Positions 1 to 5,065 of a stretch of DNA of 5,540 nucleotides are shown here, one piece after another. The number at the start of each line of letters is the position of its first letter. Position 1 is the stretch's first letter. Origin of the DNA: Paracoccaceae bacterium (GTDB lineage: Bacteria > Pseudomonadota > Alphaproteobacteria > Rhodobacterales > Rhodobacteraceae); assembly GCA_027030435.1 (NCBI GenBank), contig JALVEX010000035.1, forward strand, positions 1 through 5,540, read 5' to 3'. Below the pieces are notes generated by a model. That model was not told the DNA's origin and ran no database searches. It was given only the letters and a program-made list of their open reading frames with translations. Position numbers and translations under genes: made by a program.

Positions 1-129
1 CCGGGCGACAACCTGAAGTTCGAGGTCGAGCTGATCGCGCCGATCGCCATGGAAGAGGGCCTGCGCTTCGCCATCCGCGAAGGCGGCCGCACCGTCGGCG
101 CTGGCGTCGTCTCCAAGATCATCGAGTAA
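1..129 (+). CDS. tuf: Elongation factor Tu, C-terminal end (partial, 5' end outside window)
   Basis: Frame 1 is open from the first base to TAA at 127-129, giving the last 42 residues of a protein. It contains IAMEEGLRFAIREGGRTVGA and ends VVSKIIE, the hallmark C-terminus of bacterial EF-Tu (domain III beta-barrel). EF-Tu is the cytoplasmic GTPase that delivers aminoacyl-tRNA to the ribosomal A site. The GTPase domain lies upstream and cannot be checked here. tuf directly before rpsJ is the joined str–S10 arrangement known from many alphaproteobacteria. Many bacteria carry two tuf copies; this window cannot show whether another exists. The identification is near certain; only the missing 5' part is unknown. 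Confidence 0.97.
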   Translation, partial: PGDNLKFEVELIAPIAMEEGLRFAIREGGRTVGAGVVSKIIE

Positions 130-146
130 CAAACACAGGGTTCGAC

Positions 147-174
147 GTGGGGCGGGGAATGATCCCCGCTCCAC
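147..174 (+). promoter_or_regulatory. Strong hairpin between tuf and rpsJ, no T-run
   Basis: Bases 147-157 (GTGGGGCGGGG) pair with 164-174 (CCCCGCTCCAC) as an 11-pair stem containing one G·U, closing a 6-base loop (158-163). The downstream bases CTATCAAC have no T-run, so it does not meet the usual form of an intrinsic terminator. It sits 17 bases after the tuf stop and 33 bases before the rpsJ start. Inference: it may be an RNA processing or 3'-end protection site, or a weak attenuator separating the abundant tuf message from the S10 block. It does not resemble the E. coli S10 leader that L4 binds. Confidence 0.6.
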
Positions 175-207
175 CTATCAACTCCAACGCCTCGAAAGGC
201 CAGGAAG

Positions 208-516
208 ATGCAAAGCCAGACCATTCGCATTCGGCTCAAGGCTTTTGACTACCGCGTTCTGGATGCCAGCACGCAGGAGATCGTCAATACCGCCAAGCGG
301 ACGGGCGCCACGGTGCGTGGCCCCATCCCGCTGCCGAACAAGATCGAGAAATACACGGTGCTGCGTGGCCCGCACATCGACAAGAAATCCCGCGATCAGT
401 TCGAGATCCGCACGCACAAGCGCCTGCTGGATATCGTCGATCCGACACCCCAGACCGTTGACGCGCTGATGAAGCTCGATCTGGCGGCGGGTGTCGATGT
501 CGAGATCAAGGTTTGA
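208..516 (+). CDS. rpsJ: 30S ribosomal protein S10 (NusE)
   Basis: This 102-residue protein is close in length to E. coli S10 (103). S10 is a 30S head protein and, as NusE, also joins the Nus antitermination complex and contacts NusG during transcription–translation coupling. The start IRIRLKAFDYRVLD, the signature VRGPIPLP at residues 37-43 and the ending LDLAAGVDVEI are diagnostic. The extended loop that reaches into the 30S head spans roughly residues 44-66. The ATG at 208 is preceded by AAAGG (195-199) and AGGAAG (202-207), neither an ideal Shine-Dalgarno site. It is the first gene of the S10 block, 78 bases after tuf. Its TGA stop is fused to the rplC ribosome-binding site. Nothing is odd about the protein. 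Confidence 0.98.
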   Translation: MQSQTIRIRLKAFDYRVLDASTQEIVNTAKRTGATVRGPIPLPNKIEKYTVLRGPHIDKKSRDQFEIRTHKRLLDIVDPTPQTVDALMKLDLAAGVDVEIKV

Positions 517-522
517 GGAGGG
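515..522 (+). promoter_or_regulatory. Shine-Dalgarno site that fixes the rplC start
   Basis: GAGGAGGG contains the full AGGAGG core (516-521) nine bases before the ATG at 531. It overlaps the rpsJ TGA stop (514-516). This makes ATG 531 the start of rplC rather than the upstream in-frame TTG at 513, which lies inside rpsJ and would place the ribosome-binding site within the coding region. Confidence 0.9.
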
Positions 523-530
523 CAGCTGAA

Positions 531-1274
531 ATGCGCTCTGGTATCATAGCGAAGAAGGTGGGCATGACCCGCCTGTTCATGGAGGACGGGAAGCAGATCC
601 CCGTGACCGTGCTCCAGCTCGAAAATCTGCAGGTGGTGGCGCAGCGCACCGCCGAGAAGGATGGCTACACCGCCGTTCAACTTGGCGCGGGCACGGCCAA
701 GGCCAAGCGCACCACGAAGGCGATGCGCGGCCATTTCGCCAAGGCGAATGTGGCTCCCAAGCGCAAGATCGCGGAATTCCGCGTGGCGCCGGAGAACCTT
801 CTTGAAGTGGGTGCCGAGATCTCGGCCGAGCACTTCGTGGAAGGGCAGAAGGTGGATGTGTCGGGCACGTCGATCGGCAAGGGCTTTGCCGGTGCCATGA
901 AGCGGCATAATTTCGGCGGTCTGCGCGCTTCGCACGGCGTTTCGATCAGCCACCGCAGCCACGGCTCCACCGGCCAGTGCCAAGATCCCGGCAAGGTGTT
1001 CAAGGGCAAGAAGATGGCCGGCCACATGGGCGCGGTCAGGGTGACGACGCAGAACCTCGAGGTTGTGCGCACCGATCCCGAGCGCGGCCTGATCATGGTG
1101 AAGGGCGCCGTGCCCGGATCGCGTGGCGGCTGGGTGACGGTGAAGGACGCGGTGAAGAAGAAGCTGCCCGAGGGCGTGCCTTTTCCCGCCGGTCTGAAGA
1201 CGGCTGCCAAGCCTGAAGCCGAAGCTCCCGCCGAGGCGCCTGCCGAAGCTCCGGAAGGAGGGAATGAAGAATGA
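531..1274 (+). CDS. rplC: 50S ribosomal protein L3, with acidic C-terminal extension
   Basis: This 247-residue protein is L3, one of the early assembly proteins of the 50S subunit, which nucleates 23S rRNA folding and reaches toward the peptidyl transferase centre. Diagnostic stretches are IIAKKVGMTRLFMEDG near the N-terminus, GTSIGKGFAGAMKRHNF (112-128) and GQCQDPGKVFKGKKMAGHMG (148-167). By alignment from memory, Gln151 matches E. coli Gln150, the residue N5-methylated by PrmB. The body ends near residue 222. Residues 223-247 are an extra Ala/Pro/Glu-rich tail with repeated EAPA units that E. coli L3 (209 residues) lacks. Such tails are usual in alphaproteobacterial L3. The start is set by the AGGAGG site nine bases upstream. 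The gene overlaps rplD by four bases (ATGA, 1271-1274). Confidence 0.97.
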   Translation: MRSGIIAKKVGMTRLFMEDGKQIPVTVLQLENLQVVAQRTAEKDGYTAVQLGAGTAKAKRTTKAMRGHFAKANVAPKRKIAEFRVAPENLLEVGAEISAEHFVEGQKVDVSGTSIGKGFAGAMKRHNFGGLRASHGVSISHRSHGSTGQCQDPGKVFKGKKMAGHMGAVRVTTQNLEVVRTDPERGLIMVKGAVPGSRGGWVTVKDAVKKKLPEGVPFPAGLKTAAKPEAEAPAEAPAEAPEGGNEE

Positions 1275-1891
1275 AAGCCGATGTAATCAAGCTCGACGCC
1301 AAGAAGGCCGGCACGATCGATCTCGATGACGAGATTTTCGGCCTCGAGCCGCGCGCCGACATCCTGCACCGCGTGGTGCGCTGGCAGCGCGCCAAGGCGC
1401 AGCAGGGCACGCACAAGGTCAAGACCCGGAGCGAAACCAGCTACTCGGGCAAGAAGATCTATCGCCAGAAGGGCACCGGCGGCGCCCGCCATGGCGATCG
1501 CAACGCGCCGATCTTCCGCAAGGGTGGGGTTTACAAGGGCCCCGTGCCGCGCAGCCACGCCCATGACCTGCCGAAGAAATTCCGCAAGCTGGGCCTGCGC
1601 CACGCGCTGAGCGCCAAAGCGCGCGCCGGCGAGCTGGTGGTGATCGATGCGGCCGAGCTCGAGGAAGCCAGGACGAAGATCCTCGCCAAGGCGGTGAAGA
1701 ACCTCGGCTGGAAGCGTGCGCTGGTGATCGACGGCGCCGAGGTGAACGAAAACTTCGCCAGGGCCGCGCGCAACATCGAAGGCATCGATGTGCTGCCCTC
1801 GATTGGCGCCAATGTTTACGACATCCTGCGCCGTGACACGCTCGTGCTCACGAAAGCGGCGGTGGAAGCACTGGAGGCTCGGCTGAAATGA
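1271..1891 (+). CDS. rplD: 50S ribosomal protein L4
   Basis: This 206-residue protein is L4 (E. coli 201). It has a globular domain on the 50S surface and a long loop that helps form the exit-tunnel constriction. The loop is clear at about residues 45-100: QGTHKVKTRSE, SGKKIYRQKGTGGARHGDRN and the Gly/Arg-rich stretch after it. The C-terminal half carries GWKRALVIDG and ends VLTKAAVEALEARLK. In E. coli L4 represses its own operon by acting on the S10 leader; that leader is not recognisable here, so autogenous control is unproven. The start overlaps the rplC stop as ATGA. AAGGAGG (1255-1261) lies nine bases before it, inside the rplC tail codons, which suggests translational coupling. Confidence 0.97.
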   Translation: MKADVIKLDAKKAGTIDLDDEIFGLEPRADILHRVVRWQRAKAQQGTHKVKTRSETSYSGKKIYRQKGTGGARHGDRNAPIFRKGGVYKGPVPRSHAHDLPKKFRKLGLRHALSAKARAGELVVIDAAELEEARTKILAKAVKNLGWKRALVIDGAEVNENFARAARNIEGIDVLPSIGANVYDILRRDTLVLTKAAVEALEARLK

Positions 1892-2184
1892 GCGAGAAGC
1901 AGAAACTCTATGACGTGATCCGCAAGCCGGTCATCACCGAGAAGGCCACGATGGCATCCGAAAACGGCGCCGTGGTGTTCGAGGTGGCGATGGATGCGAA
2001 CAAGCCGCAGATCAAGGAAGCGGTGGAAAGCCTGTTCGGCGTCAAGGTGAAGGCGGTCAACACCACCATCACCAAGGGCAAGACGAAGCGCTTCCGCGGC
2101 CAGCTCGGCAAGCGGAAGGACGTGAAGAAGGCCTATGTGACCCTCGAAGAGGGCAACACGATAGACGTGACCACCGGCCTTTGA
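1888..2184 (+). CDS. rplW: 50S ribosomal protein L23
   Basis: This 98-residue protein is L23, at the mouth of the peptide exit tunnel, where it is the docking site for trigger factor and contacts SRP. The N-terminal YDVIRKPVITEKA matches the family, and Glu18 falls at the position of E. coli Glu18, the main trigger-factor contact. The basic loop TKGKTKRFRGQLGKRKDVKKAYVTL (about residues 62-86) is the rRNA- and tunnel-facing segment. The start overlaps the rplD stop as ATGA (1888-1891), with TGGAGG (1872-1877) ten bases upstream. The TGA stop is followed at once by an in-frame TAA (2185-2187), a tandem stop. It is the last gene before a gap with a terminator-like hairpin. Confidence 0.97.
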   Translation: MSEKQKLYDVIRKPVITEKATMASENGAVVFEVAMDANKPQIKEAVESLFGVKVKAVNTTITKGKTKRFRGQLGKRKDVKKAYVTLEEGNTIDVTTGL

Positions 2185-2203
2185 TAAAAGGCGCCGAATC
2201 TCT

Positions 2204-2235
2204 CGGCCCCGGCGCGTTCGGGGCCGTGCATTTTT
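2204..2235 (+). terminator. Terminator-like hairpin inside the operon, between rplW and rplB
   Basis: CGGCCCCG (2204-2211) pairs perfectly with CGGGGCCG (2219-2226) around a 7-base loop. Five T's (2231-2235) follow after TGCA. An 8-pair all G/C stem plus a T-run is the form of a Rho-independent terminator, though the T-run begins four bases after the stem, which would weaken it. The operon continues in the same direction with rplB 45 bases later and no convincing promoter was found between. Inference: partial termination or mRNA end protection, reducing or separating the rplB block. The structure is seen; the function is inferred. Confidence 0.65.
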
Positions 2236-2240
2236 AACCC

Positions 2241-2255
2241 GGCCCCACGCGGGCC
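2241..2255 (+). promoter_or_regulatory. Small second hairpin upstream of rplB
   Basis: GGCCC (2241-2245) pairs with GGGCC (2251-2255) around the loop CACGC. It lies between the terminator-like hairpin and the weak rplB Shine-Dalgarno site GGAAG (2266-2270). The left arm is part of a CGGCCCC heptamer (2240-2246) that repeats the left arm of the terminator-like hairpin, so the two structures could exchange partners. In DNA this GC-rich a 5-pair stem can arise by chance. Confidence 0.35.
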
Positions 2256-2279
2256 AAAGCAAGACGGAAGACAGAAAGC

Positions 2280-3122
2280 ATGGCACTCAAGTCGTACAAA
2301 CCGACGACGCCGGGCCAGCGTGGGCTGGTTCTGATCGACCGTTCGGAGCTCTGGAAAGGGCGCCCCGTCAAATCCCTCACCGAGGGCCTGACGAAGAAGG
2401 GCGGCCGGAACAACACCGGACGGATCACGATGCGCCGCCGCGGCGGTGGCGCGAAGCGTCTCTATCGCATCGTTGATTTCAAGCGCAGGAAATTCGACGT
2501 TCCGGCGACGGTCGAGCGGATCGAATACGATCCCAACCGCACCGCCTTCATCGCGCTCATCAGGTATGAGGACGGCGAGCAGGCCTATATCCTCGCGCCC
2601 CAGCGCCTTGCCGTGGGCGATACGGTGATCGCCAGCCAGAAGGCCGATGTGAAGCCCGGCAATGCGATGCCCTTCACGGGCATGCCGATCGGCACCATCG
2701 TGCACAACATCGAGATGAAGCCCGGCAAGGGCGGCCAGATCGCGCGCGCGGCCGGCACCTACGCCCAGTTCGTGGGCCGTGACGGCGGCTATGCCCAGAT
2801 CCGGCTTTCCTCGGGCGAGCTGCGCATGGTGCGCCAGGAGTGCATGGCCACCGTCGGCGCCGTCTCGAACCCCGACAACAGCAACCAGAACCTCGGGAAA
2901 GCGGGCCGCAACCGCTGGAAGGGCAAGCGCCCGAGCGTGCGCGGGGTGGTGATGAACCCGGTGGATCACCCCCATGGTGGCGGTGAAGGCCGCACCTCGG
3001 GCGGCCGCCATCCGGTCAGCCCCTGGGGCAAGCCCACCAAGGGTGCGCGCACCCGCAACAAGAAGAAGGCTTCCTCGAAGCTCATTCTTCGTTCCCGTCA
3101 CGCTAAGAAGAAGGGCCGCTGA
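2280..3122 (+). CDS. rplB: 50S ribosomal protein L2
   Basis: This 280-residue protein is L2, a large, highly conserved 50S protein needed for subunit association and peptidyl transferase activity. It has the N-terminal LKSYKPTTPGQRG, an OB-fold/SH3 core (about 40-200) with GGRNNTGRITMRRRGGGAKR, and the basic C-terminal region with NPVDHPHGGGEG. His230 in that motif aligns with E. coli His229, the residue implicated in peptidyl transfer. The tail LRSRHAKKKGR is the usual rRNA-binding end. The ATG at 2280 has only a modest Shine-Dalgarno site, GGAAG (2266-2270). It opens the second tightly packed block after a 95-base gap, and one base separates its stop from the rpsS start. Length and motifs are normal (E. 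coli 273). Confidence 0.98.
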   Translation: MALKSYKPTTPGQRGLVLIDRSELWKGRPVKSLTEGLTKKGGRNNTGRITMRRRGGGAKRLYRIVDFKRRKFDVPATVERIEYDPNRTAFIALIRYEDGEQAYILAPQRLAVGDTVIASQKADVKPGNAMPFTGMPIGTIVHNIEMKPGKGGQIARAAGTYAQFVGRDGGYAQIRLSSGELRMVRQECMATVGAVSNPDNSNQNLGKAGRNRWKGKRPSVRGVVMNPVDHPHGGGEGRTSGGRHPVSPWGKPTKGARTRNKKKASSKLILRSRHAKKKGR

Positions 3123-3123
3123 T

Positions 3124-3402
3124 ATGCCGCGTTCTGTATGGAAAGGCCCGTTTGTTGATTCCTACGTGCTGAAGAAAGCCGAAAAGGCACGGGAATCCGG
3201 GCGCAATGAAGTCATCAAGATCTGGTCGCGCCGCTCGACGATCCTGCCCCAGTTCGTGGGCCTGACGTTTGGCGTCTACAACGGCCGCAAGCATATTCCT
3301 GTCAATGTTTCGGAAGACATGATCGGTATGAAGTTCGGTGAGTTCTCGCCGACTCGCACCTTCTATGGTCATGCTGCCGACAAAAAAGCGAAGCGGAAGT
3401 AA
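3124..3402 (+). CDS. rpsS: 30S ribosomal protein S19
   Basis: This 92-residue protein is S19 (E. coli 92), a 30S head protein that works with S13 near the A-site tRNA and the B1 intersubunit bridges. MPRSVWKGPFVDSYVLKK, IKIWSRRSTILPQFVG (31-46), VYNGRKHIPV and the ending FSPTRTFYGHAADKKAKRK are all diagnostic. An in-frame ATG at 2974 would make a longer product, but it lies deep inside rplB. ATG 3124 matches the family N-terminus and has AAGGG (3111-3115) eight bases upstream. Only one base separates it from the rplB stop (TGATATG), so it is probably translated by ribosomes finishing L2. Nothing is unusual. Confidence 0.98.
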   Translation: MPRSVWKGPFVDSYVLKKAEKARESGRNEVIKIWSRRSTILPQFVGLTFGVYNGRKHIPVNVSEDMIGMKFGEFSPTRTFYGHAADKKAKRK

Positions 3403-3405
3403 GTC

Positions 3406-3786
3406 ATGGGCAAGGCAAAGAACCCCCGCCGCGTGGCCGACAACGAAGCAATGGCGAAAACCCGCATGCTTCGCACCAGCCCGCAGAAACTCAATCTCGT
3501 GGCCGCAATGATCCGTGGCAAGAAGGTGGACAAGGCGCTGGCCGATCTCACCTTCTCCAAGAAGCGGATCGCGCAGGATGTGAAGAAATGTCTGCAATCG
3601 GCCATCGCGAACGCCGAAAACAACCACGGGCTTGACGTGGACGAGCTTATCGTCGCCGAGGCCTGGGTGGGCAAGAATCTGGTGATGAAACGGGGCCGTC
3701 CGCGGGCCCGTGGCCGCTACGGCCGCATCCTGAAGCCGTTTTCGGAAATCACGATCAAGGTGCGTCAAGTCGAGGAGCAAGCCTGA
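3406..3786 (+). CDS. rplV: 50S ribosomal protein L22
   Basis: This 126-residue protein is L22, which spans the 50S and forms the exit-tunnel constriction with L4. The core begins at about residue 20 with TRMLRTSPQKLNLVAAMIRGKKVDKAL, followed by QSAIANAENNHGLDVDEL (64-81). The tunnel-lining beta-hairpin lies at about 88-118, including MKRGRPRARGRYGRILK (94-110). Compared with the 110-residue E. coli protein it has about 15 more N-terminal residues (GKAKNPRRVADNEA), usual for alphaproteobacteria. An internal ATG at 3451 would remove them, but it lacks a ribosome-binding site, whereas ATG 3406 has GGAAG (3395-3399) and follows rpsS by three bases. Its TGA overlaps the rpsC ATG by one base. Confidence 0.97.
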   Translation: MGKAKNPRRVADNEAMAKTRMLRTSPQKLNLVAAMIRGKKVDKALADLTFSKKRIAQDVKKCLQSAIANAENNHGLDVDELIVAEAWVGKNLVMKRGRPRARGRYGRILKPFSEITIKVRQVEEQA

Positions 3787-4493
3787 TGGGACAGAAAGTC
3801 AATCCGATTGGCATGCGCCTGCAGATCAACCGCACCTGGGACAGCCGCTGGTATGCGGATACAAAGGATTTCGGCGATCTGCTGTTGGAAGATATCCGCA
3901 TGCGCGAGTTCATCTTCAAGGAATGCAGGCAGGCCGGGGTGAGCCGGGTAATCATCGAGCGCCCGCACAAGAAGTGCCGCGTCACGATCCACACCGCGCG
4001 CCCGGGCGTGATCATCGGCAAGAAAGGCGCCGATATCGAAACCCTGCGCAAGAAGCTCGCCAACATGACCGATAGCGAGCTGCACCTCAATATCGTCGAG
4101 GTGCGCAAGCCCGAGATGGACGCCCAGCTGGTGGCTGACAACATCGCCCAGCAGCTCGAGCGCCGGATCTCCTTCCGCCGCGCGATGAAGCGGGCGGTGC
4201 AGAACACCATGCGCATGGGCGCGCTCGGCATCCGGGTGAACGTGGCCGGCCGCCTCGGCGGCGCAGAGATCGCGCGCACGGAATGGTATCGCGAGGGGCG
4301 GGTGCCGCTGCACACGCTGCGCGCCGATATCGATTACGCCACCGCGCGGGCGATGACCCCTTACGGCATCATCGGGATCAAGGTCTGGATCTTCAAGGGC
4401 GAGATCATGGAGCACGATCCCCAGGCGCATGACCGCCGTCAACAGGAACTCCAGGAAGGCCCTGCACCGCGTGGTGCCGGCGGCCGTCGCTGA
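3786..4493 (+). CDS. rpsC: 30S ribosomal protein S3
   Basis: This 235-residue protein is S3 (E. coli 233), at the mRNA entry channel of the 30S subunit. The start MGQKVNPIGMRLQI is diagnostic. The type II KH domain (about 40-110) has the GXXG loop as GKKG (78-81) in RPGVIIGKKGADIETL. Arg131, Arg132 and Lys135 in SFRRAMKRAV occupy the positions of the E. coli residues linked to ribosomal helicase activity. The C-terminal domain ends with TPYGIIGIKVWIFKGEIMEH and a basic tail, GPAPRGAGGRR, which I associate with Rhodobacterales. The start overlaps the rplV stop as TGATG, with GAGGAG (3772-3777) eight bases before it. The stop is fused to the rplP ribosome-binding site. Confidence 0.98.
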   Translation: MGQKVNPIGMRLQINRTWDSRWYADTKDFGDLLLEDIRMREFIFKECRQAGVSRVIIERPHKKCRVTIHTARPGVIIGKKGADIETLRKKLANMTDSELHLNIVEVRKPEMDAQLVADNIAQQLERRISFRRAMKRAVQNTMRMGALGIRVNVAGRLGGAEIARTEWYREGRVPLHTLRADIDYATARAMTPYGIIGIKVWIFKGEIMEHDPQAHDRRQQELQEGPAPRGAGGRR

Positions 4494-4505
4494 GGAGATT
4501 GAGAG

Positions 4506-4919
4506 ATGCTGCAACCAAAGCGCACGAAATACCGCAAGCAGTTCAAGGGCCGGATCCATGGCATGGCCAAGGGCGGCACCGAGCTGAATTTCGGCACCTA
4601 CGGGCTGAAGGCGCTTCAGCCCGAGCGCATCACCGCGCGCCAGATCGAGGCCGCGCGCCGCGCCATGACGCGCCACATGAAGCGTCAGGGCCGGGTGTGG
4701 ATCCGCATCTTCCCCGACGTGCCGGTGACGAGCAAGCCCGCCGAAGTGCGGATGGGCAAGGGCAAGGGCTCTGTCGATTACTGGGCCGCGCGGGTAAAGC
4801 CGGGGCGGATCATGTTTGAGATTGACGGCGTGTCCGAATCTGTGGCAAGGGAGGCACTCCGCCTCGCCGCGATGAAGCTGCCGATCAAGACGCGCACCGT
4901 CGTCCGCGAGGACTGGTAG
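4506..4919 (+). CDS. rplP: 50S ribosomal protein L16
   Basis: This 137-residue protein is L16 (E. coli 136), which contacts A-site tRNA and the 5S rRNA region of the 50S and is a late assembly protein. MLQPKRTKYRKQFKGR, TARQIEAARRAMTRHMKRQG (43-62), WIRIFPDVPVTSKP and VRMGKGKGSVDYW (81-93) are signature stretches. Arg82 aligns with E. coli Arg81, the residue hydroxylated by the oxygenase YcfD (RoxA); whether this organism does so cannot be told here. The end AAMKLPIKTRTVVRE is typical. AGGAG (4493-4497) overlaps the rpsC stop and lies eight bases before ATG 4506. It is the last gene before the longest gap in the window. Confidence 0.98.
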   Translation: MLQPKRTKYRKQFKGRIHGMAKGGTELNFGTYGLKALQPERITARQIEAARRAMTRHMKRQGRVWIRIFPDVPVTSKPAEVRMGKGKGSVDYWAARVKPGRIMFEIDGVSESVAREALRLAAMKLPIKTRTVVREDW

Positions 4920-4928
4920 GAAAACGGG

Positions 4929-4973
4929 CATCACCCCGGGCATCGAGGCTCGGGGCGATGGCATTTTGATTTT
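4929..4973 (+). terminator. Terminator-like hairpin after rplP
   Basis: CATC (4929-4932) pairs with GATG (4957-4960). After one A·C mismatch, CCCCGGGC (4934-4941) pairs with GCTCGGGG (4948-4955), with one G·U, around the 6-base loop ATCGAG. Twelve pairs in total are followed by GCATTTTGATTTT, with T-runs at 4964-4967 and 4970-4973. It begins nine bases after the rplP stop. The shape fits a Rho-independent terminator or a partial terminator, although rpmC follows on the same strand 92 bases later. The structure is seen; termination in vivo is inferred. Confidence 0.65.
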
Positions 4974-4997
4974 GGCGCGGGCTTTCGGGCGCGCGCC
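4974..4997 (+). promoter_or_regulatory. GC-rich inverted repeat in the rplP–rpmC gap
   Basis: GGCGCG (4974-4979) and CGCGCC (4992-4997) can form a 6-pair stem with a 12-base loop, directly after the T-runs of the preceding terminator-like hairpin. There is no T-run after it. The alternating GC makes register shifts and chance pairing likely, so it is only a weak call. Confidence 0.25.
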
Positions 4998-5017
4998 GCT
5001 CCATCGGGAGAAGGGTG

Positions 5018-5039
5018 ACCGGAACGCGGGCCCTCCGGT
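5018..5039 (+). promoter_or_regulatory. Inverted repeat upstream of the rpmC ribosome-binding site
   Basis: ACCGGA (5018-5023) and TCCGGT (5034-5039) are exact reverse complements around a 10-base loop. The stem ends 12 bases before the rpmC Shine-Dalgarno region AAGGAAG (5051-5057). It could influence translation start or mark an RNA end; no protein-binding consensus was recognised. Confidence 0.3.
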
Positions 5040-5065
5040 GATGTGAAAAGAAGGAAGAAGAGGCA

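Noticed and set aside
141..169. TTCGAC (141-146) as a -35 element for an rpsJ promoter
   Set aside because: At 17 bases spacing the -10 would be CCCCGC, inside the hairpin stem.
513..530. Upstream TTG start for rplC adding six residues
   Set aside because: It lies inside the rpsJ stop region and would put the strong AGGAGG site inside the gene. ATG 531 gives the family N-terminus with correct spacing.
677..1603. 308-codon open frame on the minus strand opposite rplC and rplD
   Set aside because: It is an antisense shadow crossing two certain genes, with no ribosome-binding site or domain that I can support.
2181..2209. TTGATA (2181-2186) as a -35 element for an rplB promoter
   Set aside because: It overlaps the rplW stop, and the expected -10 position (about 2204-2209) reads CGGCCC, unlike TATAAT.
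2133..3101. 322-codon open frame on the minus strand opposite rplB
   Set aside because: Same cause: it lies antisense to a certain L2 gene and its sequence matches no family I recognise.
2974..3123. Longer rpsS starting inside rplB
   Set aside because: The added residues are an out-of-frame reading of the conserved L2 C-terminus. S19 begins MPRSVWKGPFVD at 3124.
4925..4944. Direct repeat CGGGCATC (4925-4932 and 4937-4944)
   Set aside because: It has two copies only, eight bases long in GC-rich sequence, and is explained by the arms of the hairpin there. There is no sign of an operator or attachment site.
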